NCBI RefSeq assembly: GCF_900112065.1
Contig: NZ_FOKE01000022.1
Span: 1-37,207 of the forward strand
DNA length: 37,207 bases
Direction of reading: 5' to 3'
Source: Cohnella sp. OV330
Lineage (GTDB): Bacteria > Bacillota > Bacilli > Paenibacillales > Paenibacillaceae
The position numbers were made by a program, and so were the translations under genes. Positions 14,250 to 23,094 of this stretch are shown here, in pieces (positions within the stretch are counted from its first letter, which is position 1; every line of letters starts with the position of its first letter). Below the pieces are notes generated by a model. That model was not told the DNA's origin. It saw nothing but the letters and a program-made list of their open reading frames with translations, and ran no database searches.

Positions 14250-14684
14250 TTAGATCTTGTCGACCATTTCATAATCACTGAAGGCAAACGGGATTTCCTC
14301 GCTGCCCAGCTTCTTCGTCTCGAACTGCAGCAGGAAGAATTCGCCGATCGTGACGTCGTGCAACGCGACCCGTTCGCCGCCATACGCATCCGGATCATTG
14401 ACAGCGCCCATGATTTCGAAGCGCGGATAAATGCCTTTCCTGACGCTATCGGCCATGGCCCGCTGTACCCGCGAGTAAATTTTCTTGACCGTCATGCTGC
14501 CTTCGCCCGTCCAGCCCGTCGCCTTTTTGAACGTAGCGCCAGATCCCGCAAAGCTGACGTCCTCATAGTTGACGCTGACCTTTGCTTCGAATTTGTCCAC
14601 TTCGGCCCACAGCTCGCCGCCCACCCAAACCCGGCCATACACGCCGTTGATAATTCGCTTTGCCTCTTCCACTCGGTTCGCCAC
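14250..14684 (-). CDS. xkdM: XkdM-like tail tube protein
   Basis: A 144-residue major tail tube protein of contractile tails. Markers are INGVYGRVWVGGELWAEV at about 12-29, GATFKKATGWTGEGSMTVKK at about 49-68, and a C-terminal GEFFLLQFETKKLGSEEIPFAFSDYE segment, all typical of XkdM/YqbM. It is next to the sheath gene. The start is GTG; 14684 is annotated, though AAAGG lies immediately before it and the in-frame GTG at 14672 would have a more usual spacing. Confidence 0.95.
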   Translation of the reverse strand: MANRVEEAKRIINGVYGRVWVGGELWAEVDKFEAKVSVNYEDVSFAGSGATFKKATGWTGEGSMTVKKIYSRVQRAMADSVRKGIYPRFEIMGAVNDPDAYGGERVALHDVTIGEFFLLQFETKKLGSEEIPFAFSDYEMVDKI

Positions 14685-14687
14685 CCT

Positions 14688-15737
14688 TTACACAGAAATA
14701 TTGAAATCGAGATCCTCGATCGCATCCAGGAACTTCAGAGAACCGGAAATGAAGACCTTCGATCCGAACGAAGTCTCCTTCACTTTCTTGTCGTCCCAGT
14801 CACTCGTATCCGTGCCGATCGCTTCCCAGGCCAGACGCTGCGCTTCGAGGTTGACGCCCACCGTATTGCTGCCGGAAGGGTCGAGCACTTCGCCCTGCAA
14901 GCCTCGGATATAGGCATTGGCTGCCGTGATGAACAGCGCCTGGTTGTCATAGCTGTTGTTGACCTTGCCGACGTATTCGTCTTTGAACGTTCGCGTGATG
15001 TCATCTGCGACGAGGTCGTGACCTTCGATGATCTTGATTTTCTGGAAATCTGCGCTCTTTCCCGTCAGGGTCGTAAGCGAATTGACGCCGCGACCGATCT
15101 TGATTTTCCCGTCGTCGCTGATCAGAATCAGCTTGCCGTCATCGATATCGCCGTCCGGATCGTCGCTTTCGGTAATTGCGCTGACTTCCGAGAGCTCGTA
15201 GTACGTTGCGCTCCGTGTCAGCGGCATTCCTGCGAGTAGCCCGGCGATCCGCGCCGTATACTGGGACGCTGTGTAGGTCGTTGCGCCGACGACGATGCCC
15301 TCCGTCGCGAAGTTAATGATGCTTTCATGGTCGCTGACGCTGTTCGGAAGTACGGCCTTGAACGTCTTCTTATTCGTGCGCCACGTCTTGATCTGCGTAG
15401 CGACCGTCGCCGCGTCGGCGCTTTGAATGCCAGGGGCGGCAAGGTAATTCCACCGCTTGCCGGCAAGACGGGTCAGCGCGGCGTTGTAATCGGAGGCGTC
15501 GGCATCCAGGCGCTCGACAATCACCTTGGAAGGGATGCCGAGGAAGGCCAGTTTGATCAGCGCCAGGTTCGCCGCTGTCCAATCGTTCGCCTTCACGTCC
15601 GCGACCGACTTATATTCCACCGAATCGAACGTGCTGGTGTCGTCCTTCAAGATGAGCGCGACAACGCCGCGCCCGCTGCGCGTAATGGCCGATACAGCCA
15701 GCGAAGCAAAATTGATATTGATTTCGGGCAAGCCCAT
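14688..15737 (-). CDS. xkdK: Contractile tail sheath protein (XkdK-like)
   Basis: A 349-residue sheath protein. Characteristic parts: GLPEININFASLAVSAITRSGRG at the N-terminus, a variable outer domain at about 90-230 with NYLAAPGIQSADAATVATQIKTW, and the conserved C-terminal sheath core (DDITRTFKDEYVGKVNNSYDNQALFI, then DWDDKKVKETSFGSKVFISGSLKFLDAIEDL). The presence of this gene shows that the virion has a contractile tail. ATG 15737 is chosen, with AAAGG upstream; GTG 15746 is an alternative three codons earlier. Confidence 0.96.
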   Translation of the reverse strand: MGLPEININFASLAVSAITRSGRGVVALILKDDTSTFDSVEYKSVADVKANDWTAANLALIKLAFLGIPSKVIVERLDADASDYNAALTRLAGKRWNYLAAPGIQSADAATVATQIKTWRTNKKTFKAVLPNSVSDHESIINFATEGIVVGATTYTASQYTARIAGLLAGMPLTRSATYYELSEVSAITESDDPDGDIDDGKLILISDDGKIKIGRGVNSLTTLTGKSADFQKIKIIEGHDLVADDITRTFKDEYVGKVNNSYDNQALFITAANAYIRGLQGEVLDPSGSNTVGVNLEAQRLAWEAIGTDTSDWDDKKVKETSFGSKVFISGSLKFLDAIEDLDFNISV

Positions 15738-15757
15738 TGCATTCACCCTTTCTTAAA

Positions 15758-16180
15758 TTACAATTTGTCCATGATGCGATCGAATTCCCGCTCGAGGATC
15801 TCATCCCATTGATCGGCAATCTCGTTTGCGGCTTTGTCGAATACATGATAGCCCCGTGCAAAACCGTGCTCGTTGCCTGCCTTGTCCACGATTCGGTGCC
15901 CGTACTCGATCAGGTGGCCGTGGGGCGAACGCGTGTAGACCCGCACTTTGTACCAGCCAGCACCTTCGTCGATCCACACCTTGCCGCGTTTAATCGACCT
16001 CAGATAGTTGCCCGTAACCTTATGGACGAGCTGTTTGGCCTTTCGTGAGATAATCGCCCGCGCCTTCGTGCCCGATCGCAGCATGATCTGCCGAGCCTCT
16101 TTCGGATAATGCTGCTGCAGCTTCGCGAGTTCCCTTGAAAAGACGTCGATCTCGCGATCGTCGATCTCGAAGTCAGGCAT
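15758..16180 (-). CDS. HK97 gp10-like neck/tail completion protein
   Basis: A 140-residue protein of the HK97 gp10/XkdI type. It has a helical N-terminal region (REIDVFSRELAKLQQHYPKEARQIMLRSG), basic KQLVHKVTGNYLRSIKRGK, and the conserved motif HGHLIEYGHRIVDKAGNEHG at about 87-106, followed by GYHVFDKAANE. Proteins of this family act at the head-tail interface or in tail completion. It overlaps the end of the preceding gene and lies just before the sheath gene. Confidence 0.9.
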   Translation of the reverse strand: MPDFEIDDREIDVFSRELAKLQQHYPKEARQIMLRSGTKARAIISRKAKQLVHKVTGNYLRSIKRGKVWIDEGAGWYKVRVYTRSPHGHLIEYGHRIVDKAGNEHGFARGYHVFDKAANEIADQWDEILEREFDRIMDKL

Positions 16181-16598
16181 CGTACTCCAACACCTCCATG
16201 ACTGGCGCTAGCTCATCGCCTGCCACTCCATCGTCGTAGAACGAGAAGTCGAAGTCATAATGAACCACGCGATCAACGATGTCCGTGACCGCGCTGTCGA
16301 TGGTGATCGTTCGTCCCTCTACTGAGAGATTAAGACCAAACGCACTTTCAAGGTGGTCCTGCACGTTGTAGGCCTCTTCTTTATACCGATTGCGGTCGGA
16401 GGGGAAGAAGAGGATTCGGCAGGTCAGTTCTCGGTATACGTTGACTCGCATGTTCTCGGTGCGGTTCGTTTCGATCCGCACGAAAAAGGAAGGCCGGTTA
16501 AAGCCTTCCTCGACGTCGCTACTTAGGATCTCGATTCCCGGAAACAGTTCCTTAATGCGTTCGTTGATCGCCTTGTTGAGCTGCGCCCGCGTCAGCAT
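16173..16598 (-). CDS. Tail terminator-like protein (XkdJ/YqbJ region)
   Basis: A 141-residue protein in the tail-terminator slot between the head-closure and gp10-like proteins. The start is an ATG at 16598 that overlaps the upstream stop by one base (TGATG). The pattern LNKAINERIKELFPGIEILSSDVEEGF, then PSFFVRIE and ELTCRILFFPSDRNRYKEEAYNVQDHLESAFGL, matches a phage family often labelled as tail terminator (DUF6838-like). Such proteins cap the tail tube before joining to the head. Longer upstream reading is a shadow of the neighbouring gene. Confidence 0.85.
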   Translation of the reverse strand: MLTRAQLNKAINERIKELFPGIEILSSDVEEGFNRPSFFVRIETNRTENMRVNVYRELTCRILFFPSDRNRYKEEAYNVQDHLESAFGLNLSVEGRTITIDSAVTDIVDRVVHYDFDFSFYDDGVAGDELAPVMEVLEYDA

Positions 16599-17221
16599 CA
16601 GGGCGTCACCTTCTCCACGGATAGAATCAGCGTTTCGTGCCGGTCGAAAGGATCTTCCATATAGCGAATATCGTGGCGCACGCCGCCGATCATCAAGAAC
16701 ATGGCCGGCGTGAGGCCAGCGCGGTAACGGATCGTGACCGTGAGGTCGTTCGTGGTCTCCGTTATGCCGTCCGACTCCGAGGCACCGCCGCCCTTGTAGG
16801 CGATCTGTGCCGGCACGGTACACAACCGCTCAGGCGCGACCGTTTTCTCGCTCATGCTGTTTTCCGTTATCGCGTTATGCCATATCTCCACGACGCTGCG
16901 CATTTGGGACAGATTCGTCTGCACGTCGCTAACCGGCCCGCAGACGAGCTCCATCGTTCGATCCTTCGTTTCAAATGTGCGGATGACCTCATAATACGTA
17001 CCGTTATGGCGAAGCCGGCTTTCCCCCTGGTACTCAGCGGCCCATACAACGAAAGTTGCCGTCGGCCGCAGTGCGTTCCCGATTGCCTGGTAATATTCAG
17101 ATTGCCGAACAGCTCTTCGCTCGGCGAACGTCTCGCGAGGCGATTGTTCGACGATGGTGTCGGTGTCGCCTGTCGTAACGTACGAGAGGCCAATCAGCTC
17201 GACGACGTCGCTGAATCTCAT
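16598..17221 (-). CDS. Fused double head-closure (head-tail adaptor) protein
   Basis: A 207-residue protein that looks like two head-closure proteins in one chain. Residues about 1-103 (AVRQSEYYQAIGNALRPTATF, then EYQGESRLRHNGTYYEVIRTF, then ELVCGP) fit the SPP1 gp16/head-tail joining family. Residues about 110-207 begin again with a Met (MRSVVEIWHNAITENSM) and continue through DLTVTIRYRAGLTPAMFLMIGGVRHDIRYMEDPFDRHETLI, a second adaptor of the same general type. No stop and no ribosome site separate the halves; the linker is about ten residues. They are usually two genes. It overlaps both neighbours, so it is in a coupled operon. Confidence 0.85.
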   Translation of the reverse strand: MRFSDVVELIGLSYVTTGDTDTIVEQSPRETFAERRAVRQSEYYQAIGNALRPTATFVVWAAEYQGESRLRHNGTYYEVIRTFETKDRTMELVCGPVSDVQTNLSQMRSVVEIWHNAITENSMSEKTVAPERLCTVPAQIAYKGGGASESDGITETTNDLTVTIRYRAGLTPAMFLMIGGVRHDIRYMEDPFDRHETLILSVEKVTP

Positions 17222-17502
17222 GGCGCATCTGGCTCCTTGCTGGCTGCTAGCTGCGTGATGAGCATGTGAAAGACCGGCGAGAACTTGATTTCTCCGCTGT
17301 TCAGCTGCCAGAGATCCGTCACGCCGATCACGATGATGCCGACCGCCCGGTCATCTGCCATTAGCGATTGGGCGACCCCCGCTCCGCGCATATAACCTTT
17401 GACCGTCCGAATCTTTTGGATCAGGTTGCCATCAAAGGCAGAGCTCATCACGGGAATGTCGAGCCCAATCTTGCACTCGACGAGCAGCTGATCGTCAGTC
17501 AT
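17218..17502 (-). CDS. Head-tail connector protein (gp6-like)
   Basis: A 94-residue helical protein of the phage gp6/YqbG connector type, which binds the portal and extends the neck. Features are DQLLVECKIGLDIP at the N-terminus, KIRTVKGYMRGAG near 29-41, and the typical ending AVGIIVIGVTDLWQLNSGEIKFSPVFHMLITQLA. The start is ATG 17502, overlapping the preceding gene; the longer arginine-rich reading is a shadow. The stop overlaps the head-closure start (ATGA). Confidence 0.9.
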   Translation of the reverse strand: MTDDQLLVECKIGLDIPVMSSAFDGNLIQKIRTVKGYMRGAGVAQSLMADDRAVGIIVIGVTDLWQLNSGEIKFSPVFHMLITQLAASKEPDAP

Positions 17503-17803
17503 TGACCTCGCCGCCGCCCGCATTCGCCGCTTCGGCTCCTGGCGCCTCGGTTCCGTCCGGCTCCGCTTCCGGTTCTGGTTCAGGCTCCTGTGCCGGCTCA
17601 GTGCTGATCTCGGCAACGACCGAGAACGGGACGAGCAGAATGCGGACGCCTGCCCGCTCCTGCTCTTGCCTCAGCTTGGCCGACAGTTGCTGATGCTCTT
17701 CGACCGACAGCGGCATCGTCGCTTTCCAGAGGACGACGGTTTCCTCTGCTTCGTTCTTCATTTCAGCGCCCTCGATTGGCGCTGCCTTTGCTTTTCTAGC
17801 CAT
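17495..17803 (-). CDS. Small post-capsid protein, unknown
   Basis: A 102-residue protein between capsid and connector. Residues about 20-65 form a compact alpha/beta segment (VVLWKATMPLSVEEHQQLSAKLRQEQERAGVRILLVP); the rest is a disordered Glu/Pro/Ala-rich C-terminus. I do not recognise the family. A head-decoration or head-assembly role is possible from position alone. ATG 17803 is preferred, with GGGAGG nine bases upstream; ATG 17812 touches the ribosome site. The connector start lies inside its last codons. Confidence 0.8.
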   Translation of the reverse strand: MARKAKAAPIEGAEMKNEAEETVVLWKATMPLSVEEHQQLSAKLRQEQERAGVRILLVPFSVVAEISTEPAQEPEPEPEAEPDGTEAPGAEAANAGGGEVND

Positions 17804-17823
17804 GCCCTTCATCCTCCCGGAAA

Positions 17824-17841
17824 AGGGGCCTCACGGCCCCT
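17824..17841 (-). terminator. Attenuator-type hairpin after the capsid gene
   Basis: A seven-base all-GC-rich stem (17824-17830 with 17835-17841) followed on the minus strand by only TTTTCC. It lies six bases after the capsid stop. The weak T-run suggests partial termination, lowering expression of connector and tail genes relative to capsid. Confidence 0.7.
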
Positions 17842-17846
17842 ATGAT

Positions 17847-19160
17847 TTAGCTTGCTGCGCCCTTCTTCACGATGACGACGCCGTTCGGGTCGATCAGCTT
17901 GCCGTCGGCGATCAGGATCGCCTTATCGACCCACTCGTTCGTATCGTGGTCGTAGTAACGGAACATCGTCATCTGCATGTTGCTGTTGAACCCGTAGTTC
18001 TTCAGGTTGCAGTAGATGGCGACGACATCGCCCGTAGCAGCATCCGGGAACGGCGCGATAACGTCGTCCTCGACTTCGATGACCTCCTTGCCGCCAAAGC
18101 GACCTTGCGGGCCTTCCGTAATGCCGTAGTTGGTGCGGCCGATCGGCTGGCCATTATCATCGACCATGCCGTTGATGTAGCCTTCGAATGTTCCGGAAGC
18201 CATGAGGAACGTTGCGCCTGCCTTATAGGCGAGCGGCATCTTCGCGAAGACCATTTTCGACCATTGCTCCCAGTCCGCGAACTGGGCAGGCGTCATCGTG
18301 ACGATCTGAGCTGCAGGAACGCGGCTGTCGGTCGTGATGCCCTTCGCCTTGCCGACGCCGTCTCCCTTGATGACGGACAGGTCGATGGCCTTGACCATGG
18401 CTTCAACGATCAGATCGATGATCGTCGTCTCGAAGCCATCGAGCGAAACCGTGTCGGCCAGCAGCGAGACGGCGACCTTGCACTCCAGGCCGAAGTACGT
18501 GAACGACAGCTTCGTGTTGGCCTGGACCTTCTGCTTGTCCGAAGGCGTCGTCTCCCCGATCCAGGTCGCAATCGGCTTGAGCGAGAGAATCGGAATGTCT
18601 ACGCCGCCCTTCACGTTGAGCTTGCGGACGCGGCTGAACACCTGGCCATAAACCGTGATCTTGCGGATCACTTCGTTCAGGATCGTCGTCGGGATGACGG
18701 CCGACACGTCCGTCGTCGTGGTCGTCGCATTCGCCCGCAGCTCCGGCTTGATCTCGCCCGTCTTGGCGAACGCCATGAACGCGCTGCGATATTCCCTCGT
18801 TGCGAAGTAATCCTCCGGTTCGGCCGAGCGTTGTTGCTGGCCTGGTTGGCCGCCGCTCATGCCATAAGAGCCCATGACCTGCGCAAGGCCCGGATGTTGC
18901 TGGCGCTGCTCAGGCGGTTGTGCTGCACCGAGAGGAGCAGCGCCCGGCGTCGGAACACCGCCCGGTTGCTGACTGCGTTGTTCTTCATCTTCGATGGCCG
19001 TGATCATGCCCGATAGCTCAGTGATCTCGCCGTTCAGCGTCTCCATCTCACCGTTAATGCTCCGCAGCTCCGCAACATCCGTTGCGGCTTGGGACCGTGC
19101 GACCAGTTCCGCCTTGCGCGCTTGCTTGGCTTGAAGCATTTTCTTGAGCTTTTCTTTCAT
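17847..19160 (-). CDS. Major capsid protein, HK97 fold
   Basis: A 437-residue capsid precursor. The first about 110 residues are a coiled-coil scaffold (delta) domain (KARKAELVARSQAATDVAELRS region, ending in a Gln/Pro/Gly-rich linker), expected to be removed by the protease encoded upstream. The HK97 core follows: VIPTTILNEVIRKITVYGQVFSRVRKL near 155-181, DIPILSLKPIATWIGE, FGLECKVAVSLLADT, and the C-terminal part GGKEVIEVEDDVIAPFPDAATGD with AIYCNLKNYGF. GGTGATTCAAC precedes the ATG. The order portal, protease, capsid is classical. Confidence 0.96.
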   Translation of the reverse strand: MKEKLKKMLQAKQARKAELVARSQAATDVAELRSINGEMETLNGEITELSGMITAIEDEEQRSQQPGGVPTPGAAPLGAAQPPEQRQQHPGLAQVMGSYGMSGGQPGQQQRSAEPEDYFATREYRSAFMAFAKTGEIKPELRANATTTTTDVSAVIPTTILNEVIRKITVYGQVFSRVRKLNVKGGVDIPILSLKPIATWIGETTPSDKQKVQANTKLSFTYFGLECKVAVSLLADTVSLDGFETTIIDLIVEAMVKAIDLSVIKGDGVGKAKGITTDSRVPAAQIVTMTPAQFADWEQWSKMVFAKMPLAYKAGATFLMASGTFEGYINGMVDDNGQPIGRTNYGITEGPQGRFGGKEVIEVEDDVIAPFPDAATGDVVAIYCNLKNYGFNSNMQMTMFRYYDHDTNEWVDKAILIADGKLIDPNGVVIVKKGAAS

Positions 19161-19171
19161 GTTGAATCACC

Positions 19172-19816
19172 TTAACCCTTCGCTAAAATTTGTGTTTTGA
19201 GACGCAAAACTTCGAGCTCGTTTTTCGAGTTATCCAACTGAGACCGGGCATTTTCCAATGCCGCCTCGGCGTTATCCAACGCCGCCTGGTCGCGAGCATT
19301 TATGTCAGTTCCCGAATAGGCCGGGAAGTTGACAGCGCTGACTTCGATGACGCGAGAGATCCGGGTAATGCGACGGGTCGGCATCTTCGAGTCGAGATTC
19401 TCCCACTTCTGATCGCCGATGAAAAAAATAAAAGACATCCCGTCGATGTCTCCCCGATTCACTGCGCTATATAAAGACTTGGAATCCGAATTGTTCTCGA
19501 TGTCGAGGTTCGCCTTAATGTAAAGGCCAACGTCGTCCGTCCGCAGCAACATGGTCGAGTTACCGTTATTACGTCGACTGCGTGCGAGTGGAATCTTCTG
19601 CAGATCGTGATTGGTCGAAAACAGCACGTCGTCGAAGTTACAGCCATCGAATGCGCCGCGCTCGATGACCTCATAAAACCAATCGCCGATGGTCGTCTGC
19701 TGATCGTATACGGCGGCGTGGCCTTCGATGTACGTACCATCCTCGACGGCGCGAATGTCCGCGATCCCGAAACTTCGCTTGACCGCGCCTGGCGGCAGCT
19801 TGAGTTTATCCGTCAT
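19172..19816 (-). CDS. HK97-family prohead protease
   Basis: A 214-residue serine protease that matures the prohead. The N-terminal strand region (YIEGHAAVYDQQTTIGDWFYEVIERGAFDG) and FSTNHDLQKIPLAR carry the catalytic His in NHD at about 69; the catalytic Ser is in DGMSFIFF near 128. The C-terminal about 45 residues form a coiled coil. The start is ATG 19816 after GGAGACAATCCGG and within the end of the portal gene; the longer reading upstream is a shadow. It sits between portal and capsid, as usual. Confidence 0.94.
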   Translation of the reverse strand: MTDKLKLPPGAVKRSFGIADIRAVEDGTYIEGHAAVYDQQTTIGDWFYEVIERGAFDGCNFDDVLFSTNHDLQKIPLARSRRNNGNSTMLLRTDDVGLYIKANLDIENNSDSKSLYSAVNRGDIDGMSFIFFIGDQKWENLDSKMPTRRITRISRVIEVSAVNFPAYSGTDINARDQAALDNAEAALENARSQLDNSKNELEVLRLKTQILAKG

Positions 19817-21062
19817 CCGGATTGTCTCCTTTCGTGGTGGCTTTGGTTTTCCCGGCCATCTGATAGGCGTTGACCAGGCGCACGTCGGCGTAGTTAAGCG
19901 ATTGCGTCCGCCGGTCGCCGTCCTCGAGCGGCGGATATCCGAGAAGCGCAAGCTTTTGGTTGTCCGTCAGCAGCCCTTGTTCCCCCGCCGTCTTCAGCAG
20001 GTTTAACTTGGCCGTCGTCGACAGGTACATCATGTCCTTCTGGTAGAACACAAGCTCATTGCCGACGTCGAGCTCGCGTTCGGTGAAGATGGCCACGCTA
20101 AACGCCTGGCCTAGCGCAAGAACGATCGGCTCGAGCGTCCGCTCATAGAACGCTTGGTACTGCTCGTCCGTATAGTCGCCGTTGATGATCGGCAACGATA
20201 CGCCGTACCAACGCAGAATCTTGGAATCCAGAAAGTTCAGCGTTTCCTTGTCGACCATTTTTGGATCCAAACTCAGCGGCACGTATTCGCCCTTCAGGTC
20301 GGTCGCGATGATACCCGACTTCCCCTCGTCGATCGACTTCTCGAACCTGGTGCGCTCCGCCTTCTGCGCATCCGTGTCCATCATGGTGTTGATCTTGAGC
20401 AGGCCGCGAATGGACATGCTCGTTTTGACGCCCATCTCCAACCCTTGCAGTACCGCGTCATTGATCTGCAGAACCTTAAGCAGCGCCTTATGATCCGGCT
20501 GGCCATTCGCGCCGCCGCCCATCAGGTCGTTCAAGCTGAATTTTCGACGAATATGAATCACGTCCGCATAACGAAGCGTGAAGTTCGTCCCCGACCCGAA
20601 GAAGAATTGAATCAGCAGCTCACCTGCTTCGCTCTGCAGAAAATCGACCCGCGTCGGGTTGAGCGGATAGAACGCACGGTAATACCGCTTGGTCATCCCA
20701 TCGCCGACCTGGTAGACGTCGTAAATCGGATAGATAAATGCATTCTCGTTCAGGTAGAGCAACCAGATGATCTTCTCGAGGAAATCCTTGGTCGTCATCA
20801 GCTCATTCGGCGCGAATTTGAACAGACGATTGAGCGGCCCGTTCGGCTGCGACTGCATGCCGTTGCTGTCCGTCCGAATATGCTTGGGCTGAAGCTTGCT
20901 GATCTCGGTCGCGATCGCGTGAATGCAGTTCTGCACAACGTCCGAAGCATAGATGTCCTGGCCGAACTGGCTAAAGATCGGAATATAGCCGTTCAACATC
21001 TTGGCGAGCGTCGAACCCTTCGGCCGGCCGGCGAATCCCTTGATCGCACTGAGTAAACCCAT
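19806..21062 (-). CDS. Portal protein, HK97 family
   Basis: A 418-residue portal forming the DNA channel at one capsid vertex. Features are the N-terminal SDVVQNCIHAIATEISKLQPKHI, NRLFKFAPNELMTTKDFLEKI at about 80-100, FTLRYADVIHIRRKFSLND at about 156-175, and the clip/stem part with LDSKILRWYGVSLPIINGDYTDEQYQAFYERTLEPI at about 286-320. GAGGTGATGAC precedes the ATG. It follows the large terminase and overlaps the protease gene by 11 bases. Confidence 0.96.
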   Translation of the reverse strand: MGLLSAIKGFAGRPKGSTLAKMLNGYIPIFSQFGQDIYASDVVQNCIHAIATEISKLQPKHIRTDSNGMQSQPNGPLNRLFKFAPNELMTTKDFLEKIIWLLYLNENAFIYPIYDVYQVGDGMTKRYYRAFYPLNPTRVDFLQSEAGELLIQFFFGSGTNFTLRYADVIHIRRKFSLNDLMGGGANGQPDHKALLKVLQINDAVLQGLEMGVKTSMSIRGLLKINTMMDTDAQKAERTRFEKSIDEGKSGIIATDLKGEYVPLSLDPKMVDKETLNFLDSKILRWYGVSLPIINGDYTDEQYQAFYERTLEPIVLALGQAFSVAIFTERELDVGNELVFYQKDMMYLSTTAKLNLLKTAGEQGLLTDNQKLALLGYPPLEDGDRRTQSLNYADVRLVNAYQMAGKTKATTKGDNPDDG

Positions 21063-21076
21063 GTCATCACCTCGCT

Positions 21077-22771
21077 TTACGCGACGAGCTGCAGAAACTC
21101 CGTCCGGTTGTCGATGTAGACCCGATAGACGAAGATGAGCGTCAGCGTTCCGTCGATTTTCTTATCTTCCTTGCCTTGGATCTTGACGGGGCGGATCTCC
21201 ATCTTCCCATTCATCTCTACGGCTGTGTTTTCAAGGCACATGCGATCGATTGGGTGCTGATTGTAGTTGATCAGCTTGCTTTGCAGATCCGTCCGTACAA
21301 GCTTCATCGGCTCGGACAAACTGCCCCAGTCCTGACTGATTCGGACCATGTCGAAGCCGTGCTCTTCCATCTCCTTGACCCAGTAGACCGCCGACCATTT
21401 GTCATAGCCGATCTTGAAGAAGCGAATGCCATAATCCTTGTACAGCTTCACGAACCAAGCCGTGACATGCCGGAAGTCGTTCTCGTTGCCTTCCGAGACC
21501 GTGACCAGGTCGTTCGCAACCCATTCCTCGTATTTCGTCCGCTCTTCCTTCGACAGCGTCGGGATTTTCGCGGCCGGTATGAAATAACGCTGATAGGTGT
21601 ACTTCTTGCCGCCCCGCATGAACATGGCCCGCGCCGATGCAAGGTCTCCCGTTCTGGCCAAGTCGACGCCGCCGATCGCGAACGCGCCGCGAAACTCTTC
21701 GAGGTCGAAGACGTCTTCGCTTCGCATATCCTCCTCGGTTAGCCACGCCGCTGCGTTGTTCTGCTTGACGTTGAAGTCTTTGGCCAGTACGAACGCCCGC
21801 ATCTCTTGATTACTCCGCGCCTCTTCGATCATGCGGCGCAGGAAGCTCCGCTTTTTGATCGTCCCGAGTCCCGGGTTACTCTTCGTCCAGGAGTTCTCGT
21901 CCTGCCAAACTTCCTTTTCGCTGTCCTGCGTGTACAGCCAAATGAGCCAACGCGGTCGCTCGAGTTCCCCGTTCAGCACCTGCCGGGCTTCGACCATGCG
22001 GCTGTCGAGATATCCATCGTTCGTGAAGCCCTCCGTCGTGAGTTCAAAATAAAGAGGCTCGTCCTGGGTGGACAGAGCCTGACGGATCGGCATGACCGAC
22101 GTATTGTCTTTCATCTCGTGCGCTTCGTCGACAGATCCGACGCCGATGTTCCGGCCTTCCTTCGCCCCAGTCTTAGCCGAGATCTTCCGGATGCTCCCTT
22201 TGTTGCGGAAGCTGAACTTTCCGGTGTGCGTCGGGCGCTTACGGTTGCCGAAGTAGATGCCCTTGATGTTGACCCGCGTGACGCGTTCGAGGGACGGTGA
22301 CTCTTCGCGCATGGCGTTGATCGCCTGGAACATCAGGTCTGCCTGCTCATAGTCGTTGCTCGAGCACAGCAGCTTGACGCCTTCCGGCCCGCAAAAGAAT
22401 TCGGCCAGGTTGATCGCGCCGATCAGCGGCGTCTTGCCGTTCTTCCTGCCAACGACGTACAGCACATCCTGGTAGAGGCGAACCCAGCGCCCGACCTCTT
22501 CGTCATAGATCTTGAACGAGTAGATCGTTTCGATGAAGGCTTTCTGGAAGAGCATCAGCTGGAACGGCTTGCCCGAGAACGGGGCCTCGTAGTGCTTGCA
22601 CTTATTCTCGATGAACTTAATGCGTTTGTGCCCGTCTTCGGGTTCGAACCGGATCTCCGGATCTTCCAGGTTCGCAGTCAGGATGTCGAACATCTGCAGG
22701 AGTTCCTGGCCGACGACGATCTCGCCTGAGCGGCATTGCCTCATGTATTCAAGCAGGAACGATTCGGTCAT
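21077..22771 (-). CDS. terL: Terminase large subunit
   Basis: A 564-residue packaging motor and nuclease. The ATPase part has a Walker-A-like VVGRKNGKT at 106-114, a LLCSSNDYEQADLMF segment at 134-148 and the Walker B VDEAHEM at 214-220. The nuclease part begins with the acidic strand GGVDLARTGDLAS near 368-380 and has a later FFKIGYDKWSA Asp. The layout is that of terminases associated with HK97-type portals and P27-type small subunits. Its ATG overlaps the small-subunit stop by four bases. Confidence 0.96.
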   Translation of the reverse strand: MTESFLLEYMRQCRSGEIVVGQELLQMFDILTANLEDPEIRFEPEDGHKRIKFIENKCKHYEAPFSGKPFQLMLFQKAFIETIYSFKIYDEEVGRWVRLYQDVLYVVGRKNGKTPLIGAINLAEFFCGPEGVKLLCSSNDYEQADLMFQAINAMREESPSLERVTRVNIKGIYFGNRKRPTHTGKFSFRNKGSIRKISAKTGAKEGRNIGVGSVDEAHEMKDNTSVMPIRQALSTQDEPLYFELTTEGFTNDGYLDSRMVEARQVLNGELERPRWLIWLYTQDSEKEVWQDENSWTKSNPGLGTIKKRSFLRRMIEEARSNQEMRAFVLAKDFNVKQNNAAAWLTEEDMRSEDVFDLEEFRGAFAIGGVDLARTGDLASARAMFMRGGKKYTYQRYFIPAAKIPTLSKEERTKYEEWVANDLVTVSEGNENDFRHVTAWFVKLYKDYGIRFFKIGYDKWSAVYWVKEMEEHGFDMVRISQDWGSLSEPMKLVRTDLQSKLINYNQHPIDRMCLENTAVEMNGKMEIRPVKIQGKEDKKIDGTLTLIFVYRVYIDNRTEFLQLVA

Positions 22772-23094
22772 TCGTACTCACTCATGTCGTCGAGGTCGTC
22801 GTTCGTATTCTTGCTAAGTACGCTGTTCAGCGTCTTGATGATGACCGCATAGCTGTTCGCGTTCTTAAGGTACTGGCGCGCCGCCTCGACCGGCTGCTGC
22901 AGTGTCGGCTTGGTCGGGTGGATTTTGACCATTCCCGTGATGTCGAGCGTACGGCGCAGCGCCATCTGCTCGGCGCGGAGGAAGGCCGCGTCATCGAGCA
23001 AGCCCTCGACGAGCTTCTTTTTGGACGGGTCCACATCTGCGAAGATCTCGTCCAGCTTCTCGCGTTCTCGGCGTAACACTTCGCTTTTTTCCAA
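22768..23094 (-). CDS. Terminase small subunit, P27-like
   Basis: A 108-residue helical protein directly before the large terminase. Pattern: KKLVEGLLDDAAFLRAEQMALRRTLDITG at about 26-54, then a Pro/Thr turn and QQPVEAARQYLKNANSYAVIIKTLNSVL, matching P27-type small subunits that recognise the packaging site. The start is probably TTG 23094, with GGAGG nine bases upstream; in-frame codons up to 23187 lack a ribosome site. A second protein with a terminase-small-subunit-type N-terminus is encoded at 24202-24948. Confidence 0.88.
   Translation of the reverse strand: MEKSEVLRREREKLDEIFADVDPSKKKLVEGLLDDAAFLRAEQMALRRTLDITGMVKIHPTKPTLQQPVEAARQYLKNANSYAVIIKTLNSVLSKNTNDDLDDMSEYE

Noticed and set aside
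14226..15239. Long rightward open frame (337 codons) opposite the sheath and tube genes
   Set aside because: Covers two well-identified tail genes on the other strand; composition is that of a mirror frame.
17802..19016. Long rightward open frame (404 codons) opposite the capsid gene
   Set aside because: A shadow of codon bias in the capsid gene; Arg/Asp/His-rich with no domain and no ribosome site.
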